DNA from: a virus
DNA length: 30,169 nt
Direction: 5' to 3' (one strand)
Virus record (IMG/VR): IMGVR_UViG_3300031721_000027
Location: 1 to 30,169 of that record
The notes beneath the pieces were generated by a model. It was not told the DNA's origin. It ran no database searches and worked only from the letters and a program-made list of their open reading frames with translations. A program made the translations under genes and the position numbers. Shown here piece by piece: positions 1 to 9,378 of this stretch (position 1 is its first letter; each line of letters opens with the position of its first letter).

Positions 1-546
1 GCGGTAGGCGAAGGTGCTATAGGTTTTCATGCTAATGGTAGTTTAGCCATGAATCCAATTGGAATTACTATGAGTAACCAAGCTAGTGGGGGTACTTTCT
101 CGTACAATACTGATGCTAGCTCTCTTGAATTCTCAACTTTTAGAAATAATGGTACTCAAAAAGGAGCTATTGTTACAAATGCTAATGCAACTGCTTATCA
201 AACAAGTTCAGATTACAGATTAAAACAAAATGTAGATTATGATTGGGATGCAACAACTGAATGTAAGAAATTAAAACCTTGTCAATTCAAATGGATTGGT
301 GATGTTGCAATAGAAGATGGTGGTGGTGCTGCAGCACCAATTGTTACAGGATTTCTTGCACATGAATTACAAGCAGTAGTTCCTGACGCAGCTAGTGGTG
401 TAAAAGATGCAACTGAAACCTATATAAATGATGATGGTGATAGCGCCACTCGAATAAAACCACAAGGAATAGACCAAGCTAAAATTATAGCTATACTAAC
501 TAAAACTATATTAGAACTTGAAGCTCGCATTACAGCACTAGAATAA
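1..546 (+). CDS. Tail fibre protein, 3' end only, with C-terminal S74 intramolecular chaperone domain
   Basis: The reading frame is open from the first base, so the gene starts outside the window; the ATG at 49 is internal. The last ~115 residues carry the hallmarks of the peptidase S74 chaperone domain: SSDYRLKQNV (Ser codons at 205-210), ECKKLKPCQFKW, and a helical tail ending ILELEARITALE. In known families this domain trimerises the fibre and then cuts itself off at the Ser of the SDxRLK motif; self-cleavage here is inferred. Nearly the whole visible piece is repeated at 15651-16202, at the end of the 1780-residue fibre, with long identical nucleotide runs. The gene lies just upstream of gp8, where T4 has other baseplate wedge genes, so it probably encodes a second receptor-binding fibre. 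The N-terminal attachment region is not visible. Confidence 0.85.
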   Translation, partial: AVGEGAIGFHANGSLAMNPIGITMSNQASGGTFSYNTDASSLEFSTFRNNGTQKGAIVTNANATAYQTSSDYRLKQNVDYDWDATTECKKLKPCQFKWIGDVAIEDGGGAAAPIVTGFLAHELQAVVPDAASGVKDATETYINDDGDSATRIKPQGIDQAKIIAILTKTILELEARITALE

Positions 547-576
547 AAAATCATTTTATATTATCAGTTTAAAAGA

Positions 577-584
577 CATAAATA
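577..584 (+). promoter_or_regulatory. Probable late promoter box (CATAAATA) before gp8
   Basis: CATAAATA differs from the T4 late box TATAAATA only at the first base, which is a tolerated position in T4-like phages. It lies 18 nt before the gp8 start, and an AAAGG ribosome site follows at about 590. The position, between the end of one gene and the start of the next, supports the call; a chance match in AT-rich DNA is possible. Confidence 0.5.
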
Positions 585-602
585 AGATAAAGGTAAAAAA
601 CA

Positions 603-2102
603 ATGTCGGCAATCATTACAGAAAAATTTAGACAACATAACGCAGATCAGTTTTTAGAGTCTTTTACAGAAGCCTCTCCAAACAGATATTATTTATTTTT
701 AGGAAAGTCTACACCATTTACTAGTAGTACAACTGGTGGTTCAGATGGTATTCCTCCAATTCCCGGCGATAGTCCTCAAGAAGAATTTCGTGCATGGGAC
801 GCTATGTTGGCTGCAAAGAATATTCCTTCAAGTGATATTACAAATGCGCTTCCTCGTAGGAACTGGGCAAATGGTACAATCTATGATATGTACCAACACA
901 ACTATAATTCAAGCACTACTGCGACATCAGGTGCGACAAACCTTTATGACTCAACATTCTTTTTTATGACTTCTGCATTTAATGTTTATAAAGTACTTGA
1001 CAATAATGGTGGTACTGCTTATAATGGTGCAGAACCAACAGACACAAGTAACTCTCCTGTTGCGATTGGTGGATATATTATTAAATATATGTACACCATT
1101 TCTCAGTCTGATTCTTCAAAATATATAACTACAGACTTTATACCAGTTTCTACTAATAGCACTGTTTCGGCTGCCGCAACTGATGGTGCTATCGAATCAC
1201 TTAAAGTGACTGTTGGGTCTGGTTACACAAACGGAACATACTTTGCCGCAATTTACGGAGATGGTACAAGTGCTGGAACAGCTTCTGGTGCAATTGTTAG
1301 AATTACAGTTTCATCTGGTGCAATTGTTTCATACGGACTTACTGCTGGAACAGATACAACTATTAATACTGCCGGAGCTGGTTATACTTTTGGTTATGTA
1401 AATCTTGCAGATGCATTTATTTTCTCTGATGTTGGATTATCATCTTCTACTTCATTAGGAAGTGGTGGAACTGGTGGTGAAATTGAAGTTATTATTTCTC
1501 CTAATGGTGGTCATGGATTTAGTGCAATCACAGAACTTGGTGGTCATTATCTTATGACTGCAACAACACTGACTGCTGCTGAGGGTGATGACTTTACTGC
1601 TGGAAATGACTTTAGAAGTGTTGGTCTTATTGTTGACCCAACACTTTTCGGTACTACAACTGTTGCAACTAGTACGACATTCAGACAAACTTATGTTGTT
1701 AAACTTGCATCACACACAGGAACATTTGAACCTGATGAAGTAATTACACAGGCAACAACTGGTGCATCTGGTAGAGTAGTTGAGTGGGATCCTACATTGG
1801 GTCTGCTTTATTACGGACAAGAAAGTTACAAAGGATATGGAACAAATGCTACAAGTGGTGCATATGTTGCGTTTAGTGGTGCAAATTTAATTACAGGTGG
1901 AACATCTACTGCAAATGGAACACCATCAACTACTACTGAATCAATAACACTTGAATCTGGTTCTACACTATCTCTTACTACTGGTTATGCAACACCAGAA
2001 CTTCAAGAGTATAGTGGCAATATAATTTATTTAGAAAACAGAAAACCAATTCAACGTGCTTCTGACCAAACGGAAGATATAAAAATTATAATTGAATTTT
2101 AG
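603..2102 (+). CDS. 8: Baseplate wedge subunit gp8
   Basis: A structural subunit of the baseplate wedge. The N-terminus (SAIITEKFRQHNADQFLES), the PRRNW motif at residues 84-88 (PRRDWG in T4 gp8) and the C-terminus IIYLENRKPIQRASDQTED match T4 gp8, which ends with a very similar YMENRPPI...DQTEE stretch. At 499 residues it is much longer than T4 gp8 (334). The excess is a Gly/Thr/Ser-rich, beta-strand-like insertion at roughly residues 190-440, with repeats such as GSGYTNGTY and an HTGTFEPDEVITQ motif that recurs in the next gene. The start follows an AAAGG site. The stop codon overlaps the AGGAAA ribosome site of the next gene, so the two are very likely co-transcribed. Identity is secure from both ends; the role of the insertion is unknown. 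Confidence 0.92.
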   Translation: MSAIITEKFRQHNADQFLESFTEASPNRYYLFLGKSTPFTSSTTGGSDGIPPIPGDSPQEEFRAWDAMLAAKNIPSSDITNALPRRNWANGTIYDMYQHNYNSSTTATSGATNLYDSTFFFMTSAFNVYKVLDNNGGTAYNGAEPTDTSNSPVAIGGYIIKYMYTISQSDSSKYITTDFIPVSTNSTVSAAATDGAIESLKVTVGSGYTNGTYFAAIYGDGTSAGTASGAIVRITVSSGAIVSYGLTAGTDTTINTAGAGYTFGYVNLADAFIFSDVGLSSSTSLGSGGTGGEIEVIISPNGGHGFSAITELGGHYLMTATTLTAAEGDDFTAGNDFRSVGLIVDPTLFGTTTVATSTTFRQTYVVKLASHTGTFEPDEVITQATTGASGRVVEWDPTLGLLYYGQESYKGYGTNATSGAYVAFSGANLITGGTSTANGTPSTTTESITLESGSTLSLTTGYATPELQEYSGNIIYLENRKPIQRASDQTEDIKIIIEF

Positions 2103-2110
2103 GAAATCAT

Positions 2111-5100
2111 ATGTCGCAACTTACAAATATAAATGTATCACCATATTATGATGACTTTGATAAAACAGATGATTTTCATAGGGTGTTATTTCGGCCAGGC
2201 TTTTCTATTCAGGCGAGAGAATTAACAACACTACAATCAATCCTTCAAAATCAAATAGAACAACATGGCAGTCATTTGTTCAAAGAAGGTTCTGTCGTAA
2301 TTCCCGGCCAAGTATCTTATTCTAATGCTTATTATTCTGTTGCACTTGAATCCACATTCGGTAGTGAAGATGTAAGACCAAGCCAATACTATAATGCAAC
2401 AACACCTGTTACACTCACTGGTGCAACCTCTGGTGTTAAAGCACAAGTTGTGGGATTCGCTGAAGGTTCTACTACTTCTCAACCATATCTTTATGTTCAG
2501 TATATTCAGACAGGTGATGATAATAATACTAGTGTGTTTTCAGATAGCGAAAACATTATTTCCGATTCTATTATTACACACACAACATCTTATGCTTCTA
2601 ATGTTGCATCAGCAACAACCTTTTCCTCAAGCGCTTCTGGAGTTGGTTCTGCGGTAACTGTTGAGGCTGGGGTATATTATATTCGCGGTTCTTTTATAAG
2701 AAACGAAAAACAAACAGTAGTACTAAGTAACACATCAAAAACTGTTACATCTAGAGTTGGTTTCATTATTAACGAAACTTTAGTTAATCCAGAAACAGAT
2801 GCAACTTTAACCGATAATGCAACTGGTTCAAATAACTATGCTGCTAAAGGCGCACACAGATTAAAAATTACTTTAACTCTATCTACACTAGATTCAGATT
2901 CAGTTGCTGATTCTAACTTTGTTGAATTGATTAGAACAACAACTGGTAGAGTGACTCAACTTACACGAGGAACAGATTATGCTGTTCTTGGTGACACTCT
3001 TGCTCGTAGAACATTTGACGAGTCTGGTGATTATACTGTAAGACCCTTTCAATTTTCATTAGGCGAATCTATTGATAATGATTACTTGGGCGAAACCAAC
3101 GCGGGTATCTATAGTTCTGGTAACACAACTGACGGTGGTAATACTGCTAGTGAATCATTACTTGCAGTTACAGTTTCGCCAGGCAAAGCATATATCAAAG
3201 GATACGAAGTAGAAAAAACCGCTTCTACTTTCTTAGATTTAAACAAGGCTAGAGATTTTAATACAATCAATGCTGGTGTTACAACCTCTGAGATGGGTAA
3301 CTTTGCATTTATCAGTAATTTATTTGGTTCTCCAGACATTGGTAATATCTCTGGTGAAACAACTCCATATGACGAAATTGAATTACGCTTAGATTTTACT
3401 TCAACTAGGGGAACTTCCTCTGGTGGTGAAATAATTGGTCTTGCAAGAGCTCGTGCAATTGAATATTTCTCTGGTACTATTGGTACTACTGCTGCAGAAT
3501 ATAAGTTATACTTATTTGATGTACGAATGATTACATACTTACAACTAAATGATTTGCCTTCTCCAACCCTGATTGTAAATTTTGCAACTGGTGGCGTACA
3601 GATTACTGGTGTAACTTCTGGTGCTACTGGATTCCTTTATTTAACACCAAACCAATTGTTGGGTCAGGAAGCTAAAAGACTTGCATTGACTAATGTTGTT
3701 GGAACATTCGTAAAAGGCGAAAAACTTATTTCATCTGATTCTGCTGAGACTGGTGGAATTATTGAAAACGCGACAAATGCAGATTTAACTATTGTTAGTA
3801 TTGAAGGTCGAGATGCAATTACTACTCACAGATTCAATCAAGCAAGATCAGTATTTCATTCACCATCTGGGTCAGCCAATTTCTCAGCTGATTTAGTTAT
3901 GAGTCTTATTGATGAAAACCCTATACAGAAACTAGATGCTAAAGATGCAGATGGACTAGACGCAGACGGTAGATTTCAGGCTGAAGATGGTTCTTCTAAT
4001 CTGGCTCTTGAGTCACAAAAATTTGCAAGACTTATTGAACCTGAGAAAAACTTATCTGTATTCAAACTTCCAAAAAGTCCAATTAAGACTCTTTTAACTG
4101 CAACAAATACTGGTGCAAGTGATACTCAATTTGTTGTTCGCAGACAGTTTGTTGGAACAACCAATTCATCCGGTGCGGTTACATTCACTGCTGGAACTAA
4201 CGAAACATTCAATGCATTTTCGACAAAAGATTATACTCTATCAATCAGTGTTGCTGGTGATGGTTCTGGTGCTGTTGGAGATATTGTTTCTATATCTGGA
4301 ATTTCTGGAACTGGTACTGGGTCAGTAACAATCACGAACAGTTCTGTTTTTGGTGCTAGTGCGAAGGTTAAGTTTATTGGTACAATAACAAGAACCTCTG
4401 TTCAACCAAAAACAAAAACAACTAATTTGATGAAGGAACTTAAAGTTCTTGCGGCAGATGTAGATGGTTCATATGGTATTCGGGCAACGGACAAAGATAT
4501 TTCTCTTGGTCGTGCTGATGCATTTAAACTTGTTGGTGTATTTGATTCACAATCAGACTCTACCGATGCAACTGCTCCAGAATTAACACTTACAAGTATT
4601 ACCGGAACTTTCCTCAGAGGAGAAAAGATTACTGGTTCTTCTTCTACTGCAATAGCAAGAATTATTGACACCACTAGTCCAATGTCATATGTCTTGACAG
4701 ATGGTTTTGGTGCTACAGACTTTACCACAGCTGATACAATCACTGGTACATCTTCGGGTGCAACTGCTACTGTAACTGTTGTAACATCGGGTAGTGAAGT
4801 TATTACATCAAGATTTACTTTTGACTCAGGAATGAGAGATAACTTCTACGACATCTCACGAATTGTGAGAAAAGTTTCTGCCGCTGCACCTATAGGAAGA
4901 TTACTCGTAGTATATGACTTCTTCTCTCATGGTGCTGGAGATTGTTTCACTGTTGATTCATACACTGGTGTTGCCGGACAAATGGAGTATGATGATATTC
5001 CAACATACACAGGAACAAAAGTAGATCCAGATAGCCCAACGCCATCTGGTCAGTTCCAACTTGCAAACTCTTATGACTTTAGACCTACAGTTCAAAACAT

Positions 5101-8100
5101 CACTGGTGCATCAACTACATTATCTGTTGTAGATCAAATTACAGCAAACTCATTCAGTTTTAATTTCCGTCAGTTCACTGGAACTGGTGGTGTTACAGTT
5201 GATATGCCACAACCAACAAGTAACATTCAATCTGACTTTGAATTTTATCTAGGTAAAAAGGCTGCTTTATTCTTAACCACTACTGGTGAGTTCAAACTTA
5301 TTGAGGGAGTTTCAGCTGAAGAGCCTTCTCCACCTAAAGGAATAGACAATGCAATGAAACTTGCAAGTTTATCTATTCCGGCATATACATTTAGTCCAAA
5401 GGATATAAGCCTTCAAAGATATAAGACTCAAAGATTTACTATGCGAGACATTGGTAGACTTAAAGATAGATTAGAAACTATCGAATCTATGACTGCACTT
5501 TCTCTTTTAGAAAGAGATGCAGAGTCTTTTGAAATTCAAGATGCAAATGGACTTAACCGATTCAAGTCTGGATTTGTTGTGGATAACTTTGCTGGACATA
5601 GAGTTGGTGATACTATAAATTCTGATTATCAAATCGCAATTGACCCAGCTAATAATGAAGCAAGACCAGTTTGTATTATGAGAAATGCAGAGTTGATTGA
5701 ATTAGCAACTACTGATTCTGATAGAACTACTGTTGGTTATCAAAAAACTGGTGATTTGATTACATTACCCTATACTAATAAAACTCTTGTTGACCAACCT
5801 TATGCGACTAGAGTTGAAAATGTACAACCATACATTAATGCTTCTTGGGTCGGACAAATACAATTAACTCCAGATAGTGATAACTGGTTTGAAACTGAAA
5901 CAGCTCCTGATTTGATTATCAATGTTGATGGTAACTTTAGTTCTGTTGTCAATGCAAATAGAAATAATCTGGGAACAATTTGGAACGCTTGGGAAACTCA
6001 ATGGAGTGGTGTTGTAAGCATCACGCCGGGCGAACTGCAAAATACTTCTGGAGCTGGACGAATCCCAAATTTTATCTGGCAGAGAGGTATTCAGACAGTA
6101 CGGTCTGATCTTAGAAGAACTGGTTTAAACACTACAGTTGTAGAAAATGTTGTAGAAGAATCTACAGGCAATAAAATTATATCAAGAGCAGTAGTTCCAT
6201 TTGTTCGTCCTAGAGAGATTACCTTTGTAGGACAAGGATTCTTACCAAACACAAGACTTTATCCTTTCTTTGAGGGTAAAGATGTTAGTGCATATGTTAC
6301 TCCTGCTTCATCTACATATACGACAGACACTACAATCGTTGCTGGAAGTCCATTGATTGCTCAAACTTCAGGAAAGGTAGAAGGCACTTTCAATATTCCA
6401 GATTACAAATTTAGGGGACAACGATCTGTTCCTAAATTTAAAACAGGTGAAGTAGAATTTAGACTTACATCTAGCGCAACAAACCAAAGAGCTGGACTTG
6501 GTGGTGTTACCACTGACCCAGCAACAGCAGGATCAGTAATATATGCAGCTTCAGGTATTCTTGAAACAGAACAAGAAAGTATTGTTGCAACAAGAAACGC
6601 AACCATTGTACAAACCAATGTTTCAGAAACAACAAGTAACCTAACAACAGTACTTTCACCAGCATTTGCTGACCCACTTGCTCAGACTTTTGTGACTGAT
6701 GATGAAGATGGTTCCTTTTTAACAAAGGTTGATGTTTTTGTTGCCGCGAAAGATAACACTTTACCATTGTGGGTAGAGATTAGAAATGTTGTTAACGGAT
6801 ATCCCGGCTCAAAGATTCTTCCTTTTGGTAGAAAATTATTGGAGTCATCTGAAATTAATGTTGATGACACAACTGGTACAACTGCAACAACATTTACTTT
6901 TGACTCTCCTGTTTATATACAGGGTGGTATAGAATATTGTGTGGTTCTCAGAACAAACAGTCTTAACTATTTAGTGTGGATTGCTCAGATGGGCGAACTT
7001 GATGTAAGTGGTTCTAATAGAGTTGTTTCCAAACAACCTTATCTTGGTGTTCTCTTTAAGTCACAAAACAATAAGACTTGGACATCTGTTAATCAACAAG
7101 ATTTGAAGTTCAAATTACACAAAGCAGAGTTTAGTTCATCTACAGGTGTTTGTACATTAACAAATGATAATATCGGTGATGAAGTTACAGCAGAAGATGG
7201 CGACATTGTTTATGGTCGTAGACTACAACAGAATCCAGTTAGATTAACAGACAGTTCTACGGTTGCAAAAATTACTCATGGCGATCATGGCATGTACTCT
7301 ACTTCTAATAATGTTACAATTACTGGTGTAAATTCTGGCATCTCTACTACTCTAGCAGCTGCTATTACCGCAACAGCAACTTCACTGACACTTACTTCTG
7401 CAACAAACTTTGCTGCAAGTAACAGAAGTTCTCGTTGTTATATAAAAATTGGTACTGAAATAATCTTCGGAACATTGTCTAGTACAACGATTTCAAGTTT
7501 GACACGAAGTGTTGAAGATGGAGTTGCAGTAGCTCATGCCGCGGGTGCGACAGTAGAACTTTATCAAGTGTTTGGTACTCCTCTTATTGAAATCAATAAG
7601 ACACATGCTGCACTTGCAAACATTAATATAGACTCTTATACAGTTGCTCTTACTACGGCACCAACAGTTAGTGGTGCATCTACAGATGTTGAAACTGGTG
7701 GGATTATTACTTACGCAACAGAGAACTACAGATTTGAAACAGTTAAGTCAAATATTTCTCTATTAGAGTTGCCTAGTACAAAAATTAGTGCTCAACTTAA
7801 AACGACTACTGCAACAAGTCCGAGTGGTTCAGAAACTTCATTTATTAAAGACACAACCTTTAGTGCTATTTCACTAGATGAAACATTCAACATAGACACT
7901 TCTTCTATGGTCTGTTCTAATGTTAATGAAACAAATGAATTAGGTTCTGCGAAATCATTGACTCTACCAATCACATTATCAACAACAAATACCAGTGTTT
8001 CTCCTGTTATTGATACTGCAAGGCTATCAATGGTTCTGATAGCAAACAGAATTAATAATGTAGATAGTAGTTCAGATGTTTTCCCCACATCAGAATTTTC

Positions 8101-8509
8101 AGCAATGACAGAACCAGATGGGGATGGTAACGCAGCAATCTATATTACTAAAAAGGTTTCTCTGGAAAATCCTGCTACTTCTATAAGAATGTTCTTTGCT
8201 GGACATAAGACCAATACTTCTGAATTTAAAGTATTATTTAAAATATTACGATCAGACCAATCTGATGACTTTGATGACTTGGGTTATGTGTTCTTTAATG
8301 ATGATGGAAGTCCAGATAAGACTGTTGCTGCTTCATTGGGTAAAACTAATTTCCAAGAATATGTTTATACTGCTGGAGTTAAAGATGACGATACTGGAGA
8401 ACCACTTCCAGAGTTTAGTCAATTTGCAATCAAGATTGTAATGCAAAGTACAGACGCAGCTAACCCCCCACGAATTAAAGACCTTAGAGTCTTAGCACTG
8501 GCTACATAA
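2111..8509 (+). CDS. Giant DUF4815-type virion structural protein (baseplate/tail fibre region)
   Basis: A 2132-residue protein. The N-terminus (NVSPYYDDFDKTDDFHRVLF, then SIQARELTTLQSILQNQIEQ and HGSHLFKEGSVVIPG) matches the DUF4815 family of marine T4-like phages. Later landmarks seen in such proteins are a likely helical segment at about 1103-1140 (RFTMRDIGRLKDRLETIES), a PNTRLYPFFEGKDVSAYV motif near 1380, and DPLAQTF near 1520, followed by a beta-rich domain. Between these are several GTF-x2-GE-x-I / TSGAT repeats of about 40-50 residues. Start: AGGAAA ribosome site, 8 nt after gp8. It occupies the place of T4 genes 9 and 10, so a role as a baseplate-attached adaptor or fibre is likely, but this is inferred from position and family. 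No enzymatic motif was recognised. Confidence 0.8.
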   Translation: MSQLTNINVSPYYDDFDKTDDFHRVLFRPGFSIQARELTTLQSILQNQIEQHGSHLFKEGSVVIPGQVSYSNAYYSVALESTFGSEDVRPSQYYNATTPVTLTGATSGVKAQVVGFAEGSTTSQPYLYVQYIQTGDDNNTSVFSDSENIISDSIITHTTSYASNVASATTFSSSASGVGSAVTVEAGVYYIRGSFIRNEKQTVVLSNTSKTVTSRVGFIINETLVNPETDATLTDNATGSNNYAAKGAHRLKITLTLSTLDSDSVADSNFVELIRTTTGRVTQLTRGTDYAVLGDTLARRTFDESGDYTVRPFQFSLGESIDNDYLGETNAGIYSSGNTTDGGNTASESLLAVTVSPGKAYIKGYEVEKTASTFLDLNKARDFNTINAGVTTSEMGNFAFISNLFGSPDIGNISGETTPYDEIELRLDFTSTRGTSSGGEIIGLARARAIEYFSGTIGTTAAEYKLYLFDVRMITYLQLNDLPSPTLIVNFATGGVQITGVTSGATGFLYLTPNQLLGQEAKRLALTNVVGTFVKGEKLISSDSAETGGIIENATNADLTIVSIEGRDAITTHRFNQARSVFHSPSGSANFSADLVMSLIDENPIQKLDAKDADGLDADGRFQAEDGSSNLALESQKFARLIEPEKNLSVFKLPKSPIKTLLTATNTGASDTQFVVRRQFVGTTNSSGAVTFTAGTNETFNAFSTKDYTLSISVAGDGSGAVGDIVSISGISGTGTGSVTITNSSVFGASAKVKFIGTITRTSVQPKTKTTNLMKELKVLAADVDGSYGIRATDKDISLGRADAFKLVGVFDSQSDSTDATAPELTLTSITGTFLRGEKITGSSSTAIARIIDTTSPMSYVLTDGFGATDFTTADTITGTSSGATATVTVVTSGSEVITSRFTFDSGMRDNFYDISRIVRKVSAAAPIGRLLVVYDFFSHGAGDCFTVDSYTGVAGQMEYDDIPTYTGTKVDPDSPTPSGQFQLANSYDFRPTVQNITGASTTLSVVDQITANSFSFNFRQFTGTGGVTVDMPQPTSNIQSDFEFYLGKKAALFLTTTGEFKLIEGVSAEEPSPPKGIDNAMKLASLSIPAYTFSPKDISLQRYKTQRFTMRDIGRLKDRLETIESMTALSLLERDAESFEIQDANGLNRFKSGFVVDNFAGHRVGDTINSDYQIAIDPANNEARPVCIMRNAELIELATTDSDRTTVGYQKTGDLITLPYTNKTLVDQPYATRVENVQPYINASWVGQIQLTPDSDNWFETETAPDLIINVDGNFSSVVNANRNNLGTIWNAWETQWSGVVSITPGELQNTSGAGRIPNFIWQRGIQTVRSDLRRTGLNTTVVENVVEESTGNKIISRAVVPFVRPREITFVGQGFLPNTRLYPFFEGKDVSAYVTPASSTYTTDTTIVAGSPLIAQTSGKVEGTFNIPDYKFRGQRSVPKFKTGEVEFRLTSSATNQRAGLGGVTTDPATAGSVIYAASGILETEQESIVATRNATIVQTNVSETTSNLTTVLSPAFADPLAQTFVTDDEDGSFLTKVDVFVAAKDNTLPLWVEIRNVVNGYPGSKILPFGRKLLESSEINVDDTTGTTATTFTFDSPVYIQGGIEYCVVLRTNSLNYLVWIAQMGELDVSGSNRVVSKQPYLGVLFKSQNNKTWTSVNQQDLKFKLHKAEFSSSTGVCTLTNDNIGDEVTAEDGDIVYGRRLQQNPVRLTDSSTVAKITHGDHGMYSTSNNVTITGVNSGISTTLAAAITATATSLTLTSATNFAASNRSSRCYIKIGTEIIFGTLSSTTISSLTRSVEDGVAVAHAAGATVELYQVFGTPLIEINKTHAALANINIDSYTVALTTAPTVSGASTDVETGGIITYATENYRFETVKSNISLLELPSTKISAQLKTTTATSPSGSETSFIKDTTFSAISLDETFNIDTSSMVCSNVNETNELGSAKSLTLPITLSTTNTSVSPVIDTARLSMVLIANRINNVDSSSDVFPTSEFSAMTEPDGDGNAAIYITKKVSLENPATSIRMFFAGHKTNTSEFKVLFKILRSDQSDDFDDLGYVFFNDDGSPDKTVAASLGKTNFQEYVYTAGVKDDDTGEPLPEFSQFAIKIVMQSTDAANPPRIKDLRVLALAT

Positions 8510-8510
8510 A

Positions 8511-8738
8511 ATGGCAGAATTTTTACAAGTAGAAGGAAAAAGAGATTTAGTTAGAGATACTAACTCTGGCGCAATTATAAATAATAATCGTAGTGCATAC
8601 GATATGGCAAGACGAAGAGCATCTGAAGCAAAAAAGCAAAGAGATGAAATTCGTACTGCGACAAGACACATAAATAGTTTAAAGTGTGAGATGCACGAAA
8701 TTAAATCTATGTTAGAAACTTTATTGGATAGAAACTAA
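8511..8738 (+). CDS. Small conserved protein with C-terminal coiled coil
   Basis: A 75-residue protein of unknown function. The N-terminal part (FLQVEGKRDLVRDTNSGAII) is compact and polar. The remainder is rich in Arg, Lys and Glu with a heptad-like tail (INSLKCEMHEIKSMLETLL), consistent with a short coiled coil. The start lies one base after the stop of the giant structural gene and has no clear ribosome site of its own, so translation is probably coupled. Its stop shares a base with the start of the next gene (TAATG). Similar small proteins sit among structural genes in marine T4-like phages, from memory of the family. It could be a minor virion or assembly protein; I cannot say which. Confidence 0.75.
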   Translation: MAEFLQVEGKRDLVRDTNSGAIINNNRSAYDMARRRASEAKKQRDEIRTATRHINSLKCEMHEIKSMLETLLDRN

Positions 8739-9352
8739 TGTCAATATCATCATCAGAAATTACAACCTCAGCTACCCTAGAACAATTTAGGGTTCAGTTT
8801 AACAATCTGGTTACAGATGTATTAGGTTTTGAAAGTGGTACTTCCAATTTTGCAAATGTGTCTGTTGCAGAAGATGGTAATATTACATTTGAGGGTGCAA
8901 CAAATAATGGTTTTGAAACCACACTAACTGCCGCTGACCCGACTGCTGACAGAACAGTCACACTTCCAGATGCTACTGGAACATTGTTAATGACAGGTGC
9001 TACGCTCGATGGCGTTGGTACTGCTTTGTCATTCGGTGATAGTGGAGCAGCAACTGATGCAAGATTAAGATTCGGTGCAGCTTCAGATATGGATATCTAC
9101 CATGATGGTACAAATTCATTCATAGACAATAAAACTGGTATATTAAAAATTGCAACTGCAACTTCTGGTATTGCTATTACTATTGGACACACAACATCAG
9201 AAACCACAATTGCAGATAATTTAACCGTAACTGGAACTGCAAATATTGTGGGTGCATTATCATTAAATGGAACAGCAATTACAGCTAGTGCGGCAACAAT
9301 AAATAACTCTGCATCTATAGGTTTAACAACTGCATTGGCAGTTGCACTATAA
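8738..9352 (+). CDS. Fibre-like structural protein
   Basis: A 204-residue Ala/Thr/Gly-rich protein with no enzymatic motif. The N-terminal helix-like segment (TSATLEQFRVQFNNLVTDVL) may be an attachment part. It is followed by beta-repeat vocabulary shared with the fibres downstream: ADRTVTLPDATGTLLMTG (compare GDRTISLPNVSGT in the 1780-residue fibre) and MDIYHDGTNSFIDNKTG. Near the end it has a GTANIVGALSLNGTAITAS segment like the start of an AELN-type repeat, but it stops there without an S74 domain. It overlaps the preceding stop codon (TAATG). It is probably a short tail fibre or fibre connector, or it may supply a spacer between longer fibres. The structural assignment is fairly firm; the position in the particle is unknown. 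Confidence 0.7.
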   Translation: MSISSSEITTSATLEQFRVQFNNLVTDVLGFESGTSNFANVSVAEDGNITFEGATNNGFETTLTAADPTADRTVTLPDATGTLLMTGATLDGVGTALSFGDSGAATDARLRFGAASDMDIYHDGTNSFIDNKTGILKIATATSGIAITIGHTTSETTIADNLTVTGTANIVGALSLNGTAITASAATINNSASIGLTTALAVAL

Positions 9353-9378
9353 AAGACTAGAGTAATAGAGGAAGTAAA

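Noticed and set aside
8576-8583. Exact TATAAATA inside the 75-residue gene
   Set aside because: It lies within coding sequence (Ile-Ile-Asn-Asn codons) more than 150 nt before the next start; in AT-rich DNA it is most likely chance.
8669-8676. CATAAATA inside the 75-residue gene
   Set aside because: Also within coding sequence, without a gap or leader; not supported as a promoter, though it could add to expression of the gene at 8738.
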